Below are positions 51,398 to 62,500 of a stretch of 64,000 nt of DNA, piece by piece. How positions within the stretch are numbered: the first letter of the stretch is position 1; each line of letters begins with the position of its first letter. Source of the stretch: Struthio camelus (taxonomy: Eukaryota > Chordata > Aves > Struthioniformes > Struthionidae). The DNA lies in contig NC_090943.1 of NCBI RefSeq assembly GCF_040807025.1, positions 23,837,213 to 23,901,212 of the forward strand. Reading direction: 5' to 3'. A program made the position numbers and the translations under genes. The notes under the pieces were generated by a model. That model worked only from the letters and a program-made list of their open reading frames with translations, searched no databases and was not told where the DNA came from.

Positions 51398-51477
51398 GGT
51401 TGATCAGCCTGTAAGTACTTCAAGCATCAGCATTCCCAGTGATGGAAATGCCTTTGGTTGATCAACCTGTAGGTACT
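51398..51477 (+). repeat. Second copy of the 43-bp repeat inside a 22-bp duplication
   Basis: A 22-bp unit starting GGTTGATCA is present at 51398-51419 and 51456-51477 with two mismatches. Between and overlapping the two lies the copied 43-bp segment (51415-51457). The arrangement looks like a templated insertion that duplicated its target. Confidence 0.85.
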
Positions 51478-52108
51478 GTAAGTAAGTACCCAAAAAGAAA
51501 ATGAGTATGAACTGCAGAAGTCTCACTTGGGAGCTAGGTTCTGAATGCCTCTTCTGTAAAATAATGCTAAATATAAGAGCATTTATTGTTCCCTTCTGTT
51601 CACATGGCAGTCATTGTTTTGAGGCTACATTTGATTTTCCCCTCTGCTAGACCTTAATTCTCTCCTGCCAGGACATTGGAAGCAGTGGATAATAATAAAC
51701 CAAAATGTGCTTTCTCTGGAAGTACAGTAATTGAGAAGGAGGCAAAAATGTAAGTGGTTATCTGAGAACCGTAAAGAGATACTCTGGCTTACCCAGCACA
51801 AAGATTTTGTGAGAATTACGATATATTTGCAGAGCCAAATGAAAATGAGTCAAGAGTGTAATTTGATCAGCGAGGTCTGACACTGAGGCACAAAATACCG
51901 GGATATTTCCTGAAGTGGAGAAGGTAACATTTAAAATAATTGTTGTTTTTAATTAATGCATGAATCACAGAGGAGATTATATTTACATTCCGAAGGATCT
52001 TACTGTGGGGATGTAGTCCGGTACATAGCCCTGCATATTTAGAGGACAGGGAGACAGAGAGCCAAGCTCAATTGATGATTTGCCAGGAGAGAGAAAAAGT
52101 CTTCGCCT

Positions 52109-52124
52109 CCCCCCCCCCCCCCCC
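52109..52124 (+). repeat. Poly-C run, 16 bases
   Basis: An uninterrupted run of C, the longest G/C homopolymer in the window. Confidence 0.95.
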
Positions 52125-54619
52125 TTAGCCTCCATCTGCCCCCTTTTGCACTCCCTGGCTGTGGTTTCTTGCTTGCTCCACGAGGCCGAAGAGGGGTCAG
52201 GGCTGAGCAGCACTGGCTGCATCCTTGTCCCTCTCCCACCACCACCATCCGGTGCCCCAGGCAGGATGGCGATGCTTCTGCTCTGGGGAAGCCAGCTGTC
52301 TCAAATGTCAGCATGAATACTGTCTTGTACTGGCACATTTTGGACTCCAGTCTATAAGCAGTATTGTTCCAACACCAAATTACTTCAGAACACCTAATGG
52401 AAAATGAAAATATTTGGGACAACCTCAGTTTACAATAAACCTTCCCAAATGGCTGTGTATCTTGCTGGCTACTGAAGTAGCCTGGACTTATTTCTGTTTA
52501 GAGGTAAAAGGTTTTCAGTCTGAGTTTACCAATGGCTCAAGGTGTCACCAGACAAACAGAAATAAAAGAATTGGGTTTTTCTGTTTTCCACAGTATCGTT
52601 GAGTTTGCTGAAACAAGAAGGCTACTCCAAGGCCAAAGGGCTTTTTTGCCATGCTTTTTTCCCATGTTCTCTCCCTTTCCAAGGCACGTTCTGCAGTTGA
52701 GTTACTGTCTTCCCTTTCCCTTTTTGTGCCTAGCCATTCCCGCCCCCCCATAAGTAAACAACTCATTGTGGAGACCACATTGAGGTGTGGAAGGATTTTG
52801 GCACGTGCTTAACCAGAAGCCTAAGACTTTGAGGTTAGCAGAAGTTTAAAGCCGAGCTGAAGGACCTGGCTGCGCTGACTCTCTGCCCTCAAGCACCCTC
52901 ATGATAACCCACCGCCTTCCCCCACGGCCTTGGGACCTTTGGATGCAGATTCTCCTCTGAGCGACCCCTGGCCTTTGTGGGCATCTCACAGGTATCAGCC
53001 CTGTGGCTGGCTGCCCCAACCATTGGCTCCCACTCTCCTTCCCTGGGCACGAACTGCTGCAAGCGCAGGGACATCTGCACCCGTTTGATGCCTATCTTGC
53101 CTTGCCTGCTCTGCAGCTTTATCAGCATCCACTTCACAACTTTGTAAATGGCTTAAAAAGTACATGATATTGGAAAATGGAAAATTTGGCGTTTGCAGCA
53201 GATAATGTTTCTGTGGAGTATTCAACATTTCATACTGCAGAATAGAACAGGAGAATCAATCTTATGTGGCAAATAGGTTTAGCCTGCAATCTGGGCAGTC
53301 ATATTTTTAACTCCATTTAATGAGGTTAATGGCTTTTACTCAGTTTAAAGACAGAGGTTCTGTCATCTTTGTTCCTACAAAGATCCTACAAACCCATGAG
53401 TTTATGGTGCTCTATATTACTTCTTCCGTTTTCTTCAGTAACAATAAAGTAATCTATCCCAATCCGTCAGCATATGATGTTTCCTTATTTTTTCGTTTAC
53501 TGTACTCCATATGAACGTCAACAAAAAAATTGTAAGAATGCCAAAGAAAAAAGGGATCTATTTTTTTCCAGTACACTATAATCCCAAAGAGCCAGTTTGG
53601 AGGTGAGCCGCGAGGCCACCGTCTTGGATCAAACTCAATGGATTATTTTCCCATCCTAAGATTAGTCCCTGTTACAGCCATCCTGCTTTTCTATTCTTTT
53701 ATGTAATCCCTGCTGTTTGCCTATATCATACATTTATTTGTTCTCCTAACCTGCAGCTCTGATTTCTGGTAAACAGAAATGATACTGACTGACCACTGCA
53801 GCCCATCAGTCATGTCGCTACGGATCACCCTGAACTCTGCCATGACCTCTCATTTTCATTGCTGAATATTTTGTGCACATATTTAGACAAACACATGGTC
53901 CCAAATTGGATTTTTCTACAGATAAGCAGCTGGTCACATTGTTCCCTACTCACTAGTGGAAAGCAATGTTTAGCTTGATGTAATTACTTCAGCCATTGAC
54001 CATACTGCCTGATGAAAACCCTTGTGTTTTGTGCCATCCCAGAGGGCATATTCCTCCTTTGCTGCGCAGGCATTTGAAGAACCTCGGGGAGCTGTGCTGT
54101 CAGTCTGTGTGCTGATCTATGCCTAGGAAGTGTTGCTTGAGCCGATTTTGTCAGCACTGATGTACTTGCTTTGTTTGTTTGTTTTGGGCTTTAATAATAT
54201 TATTAAAAGTCTTTGCTCCTGATGTATTTGACACTGTGCCATTGGTCCATTAGGATTTGGTTGAGTGTTGTGCATTATTTTTAATTTGCATTCACAGTAT
54301 GCTCCATAATAACTCTTCCTGAATTCTAGCAATGGATGCTGTGAATTTGTATTAGCAACAGTGCTGATTTGCACAACGTGTAGTAAAATTCTTTATGAAG
54401 GAATACTGACTGCTTCATGTCCTTTAGGATAGGAGACCAGACTTTCCAAACAACAATAGGAATTTTTCTTAGAAAATTGTTCCTGGGATAATTGTAATGG
54501 GAAGGATTTCAAATTGAATGTAAATCATTGACACAAGCTGCTGTGGATGCCAAAAGTTTACATGGGTTCAAAAAGCAGACAAAACTGTGGAAGAAAAATC
54601 TAACAAACACCCAGATATC

Positions 54620-54778
54620 TCTGGTTCAGAAAGTCTCTGAGCCACTGATTGCTGGCAGCTGAGAAAGGATGCTGGGGATCACTGCATGCTTCCTCCCTAG
54701 GGATCTGCCATGAGGCACTGCCTGAGGAACATATTCTTCTAGTCTGACCCAATACGGCCTTTATTATGGAGTCATGTT
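54620..54778 (+). mobile_element. Old CR1/L3-type LINE 3' end
   Basis: 'gaaaggatgctgggga' and then 'tctagtctgacccaatacgg' followed by 'cctttattatgg' match the common sauropsid CR1/L3 3' end ('ggtctgacccagtatggcc', then 'ttcttatg'). The order and spacing are right, with an insertion of unrelated bases in the middle. Confidence 0.65.
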
Positions 54779-56619
54779 AAGAAGTCACACTGAGAGCATT
54801 TGGGAAGAAGAGAGCACAGAGAAAAATCTCTGCCTTTAGGTTAATAACTTGGAAGTCATGGGGGTTCCTACATTAAAATCCTCCTTTACACCTTATTAGA
54901 ATTAAGATACTGTTCTCCCCATTGTTCACTTAGGAAGAGCATACACATTAGACTGCAGTACAACCATGAGCATTTCAAGGCCTGCAGTGCCCTTTAACTG
55001 GATGAAAGTCTTGTGTGGTGGCTGGCTGAAGCTGGCTTATGCTAAAAGGTACGTTTTCGGCCGTGAATGTTTATCTGCAATGGGGTAGGATCAACGTTGC
55101 TGAAGGGGAGAAGATGGTTACTCATTTAAACTAAATAGAGGAATTCGGTGAAGCAGATGCAATACACTACTCCGGCACATAAACACCAGAGCCAGTTTAC
55201 AAGAGTGAAAAATATATTCAATTTGTGCACAAGAGGCAAGTGCTATAGCAAATGTAGCAGCTTATAAGATGCTGAACATCTTGAAGACTTGTCCATGTGC
55301 CTCAGTTCTTCTCATCTTGACTTTCTGTAGAGAGTGACCTGTGCCTTACAGCGTGAGCCATCGTTGGTGTACTTGACAAATGTCTCAAAACTGGGGTACC
55401 TGTAATTGCTTTTAAGCCCCTAATACTTTGGCTAGTTTTATGTAGACCTCAGTGGACTGTTTGCTGTTTAAATTGGTTATTACGTTATTATTTTAATAAA
55501 GATTAATTCCTAAGTATTAGAACATAAAATCCTGTTCTGGAAAAATAATTGACAAACCATTACGGAAACACTGAAAAAGTGCAGCAACAACAACCACACA
55601 CAATGTTTGTTGGTTTTGTTTTCAGTTTTTGTCGTTGTTGTTGGGGGGGGGGGAGCAGGGTGCTGGTTTTTTTCACTCTGTGAAATGACCTGGACTTTTC
55701 TATGTCCAGGAGTTTGGCAGGCAGCATCTCATATTCTTGCTGTTTATAATTATTTAAACTACATTGCCTGGAAATGGGGGTGGAAATAAACGGGAGAGTT
55801 GTGAAACAATGAAACGATGACTTTTTTCCCTGCTTGAAATATATGTTTTTGAGGTTGTTTTTGTTTTTTTTTGATAAAATCATTCCCTCACGTTGATGAC
55901 TACACTGGGAATACCCAAATAGTAGTCTGACACCTACACCTCTCCCTGGGGAGTCTTACGCTTTTCCAGTACGTGGGACTCCAGCCTCACAGAGTATCTT
56001 TAGTACCTTTGCCTTCTTCCTAATTGTACGAGTCATCTCCCCTCGTATTTGCAATAGCTAATATCCCTGTGACAGCCATTGCTTAGATGAGAAAGCAGGA
56101 TTAGGAAAGCATTTAATGAACTTTAATTGCTTCTTAATATGATTTAGCTGCTGGAAATAAGGCGGCTAAACTAGCATCATATGACCAGGCACCCTACAGG
56201 CACCACTACCAGACCTCTTCAGAGATGCAATCCTGTCGACCTGGGGGCAGCAGCCGTTCAAGGATGATGCCCAAGGTGGTACTTTACTTTTCCAAATTAG
56301 CGACTAAGTAGAGATGCAGGAACTCAGTGGCAAAGCCATCGTGACGCCACCTGGCTGATTAGTGTTATCTTCGTTCTGGGCAAGGCAGATTATCAGTTCC
56401 CACTGACTCAGGAAACTAATGGGAATCAGAAGCCAGGAGATGCTGCCCCTCATGGATGCTGCTGCCAAGAGATGGCAGCTTCCGGCTGTCCAGTGGGTGG
56501 CAGTCCTGGTGTACGCGATCCGGTCTCCTCCTGTGTGGCATCTTTGGCACCCATGCCCTCATTAGTGACCTTAGGTTACCTGGCACCATCACTACAGATG
56601 GGGCAACACGATGCAAGAG

Positions 56620-56822
56620 ACAAACCTGGGCTTGAAATCCAGAGTTCCTAAATTGTAATCCTGATTTACCATTGATTCCTATCTTGCCTTTCAGTTAGGT
56701 CACTTAACCTCTCTAGTAAGCTGCTGTGTCAGTAAATTAAGGCTGATAACACCTAGAAGTATTGTGACAATCGATCAATAAATGTTTGTAAAGTTGTTTG
56801 TAAACATCAAGCGCTAAGTGTC
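56620..56822 (+). mobile_element. MIR/CORE-SINE-like element
   Basis: The layout follows MIR: 'acctgggcttgaaatcc' (box B-proximal region), 'ggtcacttaacctctct', 'gctgataacacctagaag', 'aataaatgtttgtaaag', and an end 'aagcgctaag'. Each is a close variant of the MIR or related amniote SINE consensus as I recall it, in the correct order over 200 bp. Confidence 0.65.
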
Positions 56823-58539
56823 AAGTCTCATTCATACAGACACCATTTATAATCTTCCCTTTTTCTTTGCAGGAACTTAACACAACCCAAAGATTAACCT
56901 TGTGATCTGGGGAAAAAAAAATCCCTTGATATTGTAGACTGATGTTGGCAGCAGAAGTCACGCTTGAAATATAACATCCTCACTGACATCACTAAATTTC
57001 TCATGGATTAGCTGACAGCAATACTGCAGAACTCATGGGAAAATTGTATAGCGAAGGGAAATAAGAGTGAGAGAGAAAACAGAAGTATTTTCTGGACTGT
57101 AATTCTTAATCTTCATTCACAGCTGGTATAGAATACTTTTAAGCTCTCTAAAATGACTGATTTATTCTGTGTTTCACACAGTCTTTTATGGATATTATGA
57201 AACAGTTTGATAACAGCCATTAACATAAATAGGAATCTGCTTATTTTCCTGAGGTTTTTCTGAACTTTTCCTGAGAAAATTGTGAGCTTGAAGTTTCTAA
57301 CATCTGCTAGCCAGTGAACACATTTTTACCTTGAAAAGCTTAAAACTGTTGGCCCCCTACATGCTCATACGTAATGTCCACTGGGTATAAACCCAGTTTT
57401 AAACCCAGGCCCAAAGCTGAAGCAAAATTTTTGCAAAATGTAATTTGTTGAAGATGTTCATGATTTATGACAATCTCGAAATTAATAAGCCTCTTCAGGA
57501 CTTGAGAACCCTTAACACTGTTTTTTGCTTCTCCAGTCTGACGAAGTATTTCAAAGCCAGAAGGAGCACGGAGCTGCGCTCACCAAGGGGCTGCGGGTCG
57601 AGCCCGCCCCACACCGCACCTGCCGCCTCCGCCACGGCAGCCCACCCTGGCTCTCTACCGCGCTCGCACCAGTGCCCGAGCTAGCCAGCCGCGGTGCCTC
57701 TCTGCAGTGCCCTGACAAATACCCTGAAAGACAATTTGGTATTTCCTGGCATAGCGTGTGTTCCCTTTGCAGCGCCACAGCTGGCGTTGCACAGCTCCTC
57801 CGATGGATCAGAGGCATCCTGCCTGTTATTGTAGCGTCTAATCACTTATCAGTCACATAACCAAGCCCCTCGTTACTTCATTTTTACAGCTACAATAAAC
57901 AGAGTTCTTGTTTTTGAGGCTTTCAAACTAGTGTTTTGGAACACAGTGAGAGCAGTAACGCAGATGCTCAGGGGAATGCTTACAGAGAGGAAAAAAAGGA
58001 AGGATACGGAAGAACTGGAAAGAAACAGTACGATGTCAGCCTGCTCATGACTGAAAGGCTGCTTGAAGCTATAGCATCTCTGTTAACCATTCTCTTAATA
58101 AATGGCCAAACAGTGCAGCCTTCTCATACCATAAGGCTTCGCACAGCAACGGCTGGCTATTATTTACCAAAACCATACCAAATGCATTTAAGAAAGCAGG
58201 TTGAATCTTGTTTAAAAATAAGATCAAAAGATATTAAAGGAGCAGTGACCTCAATTTTTCAGTCAGTGGCATGAAGGTAGACCACCCAGGCATCTCCCCT
58301 GTATTTCTGCCCTGGCTCCTGACTGTAACTCCTCTACGTTTATACTGCCTTACCCCTGCGTTGCATCTTGCCACATGTCCTGTTACCTAAGCTTGCTGCC
58401 TAATGAACTCCGAACACAGCTCCCTGCCATTGCCCCTCTCAATTAAAGTTTCGATTGCATTTTAATCCCTCCCATCACACAAGAACCTTCCCGTCGGACT
58501 TGTTACTGAAAAACAACCTCTTAGCAGAGGCTGCCAAGG

Positions 58540-59330
58540 TCCTGGCCCTCCCGCCGTAGCCCATTCCCAGGGCTGACCCGCCCGAGCTCGCCTGCCCCGG
58601 CGCCCGGGCGGGCCGGCTCCCCTCGCAGCACGGCGCCGCCATGCCGCGCACCGCCGCCCCCCGAGCGCCAGCGGGGAAACACGGCGGGAAACCTCCCCGC
58701 TGCCCCCGACATGGCCGCCGGCGCCCGCGGGCACCTGCCGCGCCGCCCGCCTGTGGGGAAAGTTTGGCGGGAGCCCTGCCTGCCCCCGGCCCGGCCCGGC
58801 CCGGCCCCTCAGCGCGGCCGCGCTCAGCCAGGCCGAGGTAGCCCAGCCGCTGGCGGGCGCGAAGAGCCCCGCAGCGGCGGGTACCAGCGGGCGACGACGG
58901 GAGAGCTGATGGCGGCAGCGGCGCAGGGCGGCAGCCGCCAGAGCGGGTGAGGGGCGGGGCGGAGAGACCCTGTGGCTGCCATGGCCACCTCCCCCTCCCC
59001 GCAGCCTCCCTTAAATACTATGGGGCGGCCGTAGCTGCGGCGGGCGCCGCTGCCGAGCGCACGATGCGGGCTGTCATCGCCTTGGCCGCGGCGCTGGGCA
59101 GCCTGCTGCTGGGCGGCTGCCTCCTGCGGCCGGGGGGCCAGGAGACCCTCCGCGCCAGGTAGAGCCGGCCTCGGCCGCCCGGCGCGGGCTGGGGGCGGCG
59201 GGGGCCGGCAGCCGCCGCGGGGCCGCGGGCGGGCCGGGGGAGCCCGGGCGGCGGCGGCGGCGGCAGCGGCCGGAGCGGGACGTGGAGATCGGGGGGGACC
59301 GCGGCGGAGCCCGGGCGTTGTGATTTTTTT
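58540..59330. promoter_or_regulatory. ST8SIA6: CpG island with ST8SIA6 promoter
   Basis: GC and CpG content rise sharply from about 58540 and fall after about 59330. The ST8SIA6 start codon is at 59064. Within it are E2F-like words TTTGGCGGGA at 58763-58772 and GGCGGGAAA at 58683-58691, and a TATA-like TTAAATA at 59011-59017, about 50 bp before the ATG. The factor sites are motif matches only. Confidence 0.7.
59064..59158 (+). CDS. ST8SIA6: ST8SIA6 coding exon 1 (alpha-2,8-sialyltransferase 6), gene continues beyond window
   Basis: ST8SIA6 transfers sialic acid in alpha-2,8 linkage onto sialylated glycans, preferring O-glycans, in the Golgi. This exon codes 31 residues plus two bases: MRAVIALAAALGSLLLGGCL, then LRPGGQETLRA. 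That is a very short cytosolic end and a hydrophobic signal-anchor typical of type II Golgi glycosyltransferases. The donor is AG/GTAGAG (phase 2). The call rests on exon 2 similarity, the anchor, and the position next to HACD1 on the same strand, as in human. The sialyl motifs lie in exons outside the window, so the catalytic part is not seen. Confidence 0.72.
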
Positions 59331-59478
59331 TTTGTTTTGTTTTGTTTTTCCGGCTCGGTTTTCACCCGGGGGCTTCGCAGGGTATGCATGATTCATGGGG
59401 AAGGAGCCGGCGCCGCTCACGTGCGGTAATGTTTAATCACTGGTTCTGACAACTTTGTTTTCTCGTCTCGCTTGCTAG

Positions 59479-59574
59479 GAGCTGGGAGAAGGATGCAGAA
59501 GTAGCTGCTGTCACACCGAAAGTGGTGCGAGCACTCAGGTCTGCCCTAACGTCTCTTCCTCTGCCTGAGAACAG
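59479..59574 (+). CDS. ST8SIA6: ST8SIA6 coding exon 2 (stem region)
   Basis: The acceptor CTTGCTAG joins in phase to complete Arg32, then SWEKDAEVAAVTPKVV, RALRSALTSLPLPEN and two bases of the next codon, ending at AG/GTACCA. The stretch TPKVVRALRSALTSLPLP lines up with TPAALRTLRSPATAVP of human ST8SIA6 as I remember it. This is the luminal stem, which diverges quickly, so the similarity is only partial. Confidence 0.72.
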
Positions 59575-62500
59575 GTACCAGCTGCCCATCTTTTCTTCTT
59601 AGTATTAGCCTTGTTTCTGTTCAAAAAGGTCTACAAAAGCAAAAATCTGCCTTAGCCTCAACTCTCTTTTTTTTATTTTTTTGACATCCTGATCACAGAC
59701 AAAATGACAGCTTACTAGACTGAGAAAATGAAAATTCATTTTAGTTGTAAAGAACTATTTGCTGGTAGGCCTTTGCAATGACAGCTGTCACTCTGTGCTT
59801 AGTTTTGTGCCCAACAAAACATCGTGTTTAGCCGTTTTGTTAATATGTGTTGCAAAAAGTTATGAATAACGTGTTCCAGGTATCTTTTAGTCTTCTTTCT
59901 AGGAAGGCAGGTGTGGAGCTGGACAATACTACCATTTTTATAATGTGTATTTAGTTCAAAATACATATTTCTCCTTCAATATTCATAGGCTTAGGGCCAG
60001 ACATTTGAAGCCTTTTACATATTAGTTAGCATCTTATTCCTTGGGAGCCCTTTTGTTTGACTCCATGCCTTGCTCTTTTAGATTATTGTAGATCTTTGCT
60101 TTACAGCCTATTTTATACTGTGAAGTTTAACATAGAAATTGTTGGTAAAATTAGCTATGAAACAATTGTTTCTTATGTGCAGGCTTTGATATTAACAACT
60201 CTTTTGATGCTTTTGAGCCTCCTCACACCATAGGAGAACTAGTAGTGCAGAAGAGGGTGTTATCCACACATGAGATATCAGTATGTAAGGAATAATTTGT
60301 GAATACTTTTGCTATTCTGTTTGACTCTGTATGGTCCCTTTGACATTGCAGTTCCAATGATTAATAGGTGTTAATAAATAGCATGATCAAAACCGTACAA
60401 AAAGTAGAATTTCTTTAACTGGAACTGTGAGGTACTGGCCATATTGAAGTCAATGGTGACAATGCAATTGGCCTTACTGAGCACAACATTTCACCCAATC
60501 TACCTGAAATTTGAGCTTGAAACAACATAGGCTTTTCCCAGGTGAATACTAGTGACAATAGCACTAATAACCATTGTAGAGTATCCTTACAGTAGGTTTC
60601 TTATGCTTTTCTGTGGGAGACCCTTGTGCTCCCTGCCTTGGAATTTAGGACTTATATTTGTTATAAGTTTATAGCATCTTTCAAAATTAGATTGAAACAG
60701 AAAGAACGGGAGCATTTGTAGACTTTCTTCTAACTCCTGTTACTTTCTTTTAACTTGCTTCTCTGTGCTGTGTTCATTTTTTACCTTTCTGCTTTTTTCC
60801 TTCTTTTTCCGCTTCTTACAGTGTAGTGGTTTTGCAGTAGGTGCTCTGTTCTGCTTTTTTTTGTGGCTGTCATGCCATTCTCCTTTCGACTTTGTTTTGT
60901 ATTATGTCTGTGGTTCCCCCCTGCCCCCTTCCTCTTCTTATACTCTTCCTTTTTCCTGCCGTTTCTGGGCTGCAGTCTCTTGCCACTCAGCAGTGTGTGC
61001 TAAACCGTGGAGTCAAATTGACTAGAAATGCTGGCAGAGAGCATTTCAGAAAACAGGAGTCTAGTCACTTCCCATCTGCTATTAGCGCAGTCACGACTGG
61101 AGCAAAGAAAGAGGAAACAAGACATACTGAAGAGGGTTGAAAATCCATAGCGTGTATAGGTCAGTCTTTAATCTCTCTAAGGCAAGTGAGCATGAAAGTT
61201 CAGTAGTTTGGATAACTACTTTGAGGATTTTGGCACCAATTTGGAACTATTTTTCGTCAACCTGAAATTGCATTTTTAGTGACTAAGTGACTGCAGAAGT
61301 GTGACAAGTAAATTATTCATCAAAAAAGGTTTAATTTCGCTCCAGCTCCTATAACCTTAACTTTGGAGAGGTGGTTTCTTGGCTGAATCCAAGAGGAGAT
61401 GTTGTCATTCTCACCTGAGTGGCTATGCTTAGTAAGCTGGCCTAATGGGAGTTTGTGGTGCATGTTTGGCATATGAGGAAGGAAAGAGAGAGCTGCTGGA
61501 TTGACCAGGAGCTACAACTTAATCCAGAGAGCAGCTGGAGTGGGCAGGGAGCCATGCTGGAGGGATTTGATCCAGACAGCAGCTGGACTGGGCCTGGCTG
61601 AGGGCCATGCTGGAGGGATTTGATCCAGAGAGCATCTGGACCCATTCAGGAGGTTCAGACCAGTCCCTCAGTGATGAAGACAGATGATCTGGGCAATAGG
61701 AATTAGATTCCAGTTTTCATTGGGATTTTGCTGCAATATCTGTAAGTACAGCAAAAGGATAGAAGAGTCCTTAGTTGGAATAGGTTGTATAGGGGTTAGT
61801 GAATTTATGAATTGGATCCAGCTACATTAGTGCGTTGATGAATAAAATTAGGAACAGCCTAGTGGTGCAGCCTTCCTGAAGTGCCATTCTCCTAAGCGTC
61901 TGACTAGCACTGCTGTGTTGCTGACAGCAACGTCCTTTCCTGCATAAGGGCAAGAGGGTATGCATGGGTATCAAAGTAGACTCTGAAATCTCTTCATCAT
62001 CTTGACACATTTCTCTGGCAAGTCAAGATTTTCCCACTGACTTTGATGGGAGGATCCAGGAAAGGGAAGAAAGAACGTCAAAAAACCCACTGCGGTTTCT
62101 TGCCGTATGGGCTTCTCTTCCTGAACCCCAGTCAGAATTAGTAGCCTAGACAATCTTCAGAATCATGAGCTAATCCTTCTTCTTACCATGTTTTCCTATG
62201 CTGTTGGATGCTTATCTGTAATACATCTCTTGAAGAATCTCTAAGGTCCTGTTACTCTATTGCCTGTCGATATTAAAGGCTAATCTGTTCTTTTACTTTG
62301 AGTAATTCTTCTTAAAGGATGAAACTTCTTTAGGCAGGAGATTGGTTCAGACTGTCATAGATATTTAGGAAGCTATTATGCACAACCATATTTAATTAGA
62401 TGGTGACTAGGCACCTAAAGTTCTCTGAAGACCTATGTCTTAGTCAATAACCTTGAAGATGCAGTTTGTTCATTACAGGGCATTTCTTAGTGCTTTTCCT

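Larger units (their letters stand above)
18480..58530. other. Gene-poor interval between HACD1 and ST8SIA6
   Basis: About 40 kb without a convincing protein-coding exon. Open frames are short, many start at non-ATG codons, and none shows a known domain or codon bias. Human has the lncRNA ST8SIA6-AS1 near here, but lncRNA exons cannot be recognised from sequence alone. The interval holds old LINE and SINE fragments, homopolymer runs and several small duplications and palindromes listed separately. Confidence 0.7.

Noticed and set aside
57936-58274. 112-codon + strand frame upstream of ST8SIA6
   Set aside because: It begins at TTG rather than ATG, shows no known domain, and has no clear splice connection to exon 1.
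58824-59420. 198-codon open frame on the minus strand over ST8SIA6 exon 1
   Set aside because: Again a GC-driven frame with Ala/Pro/Arg runs, antisense to a better supported exon.
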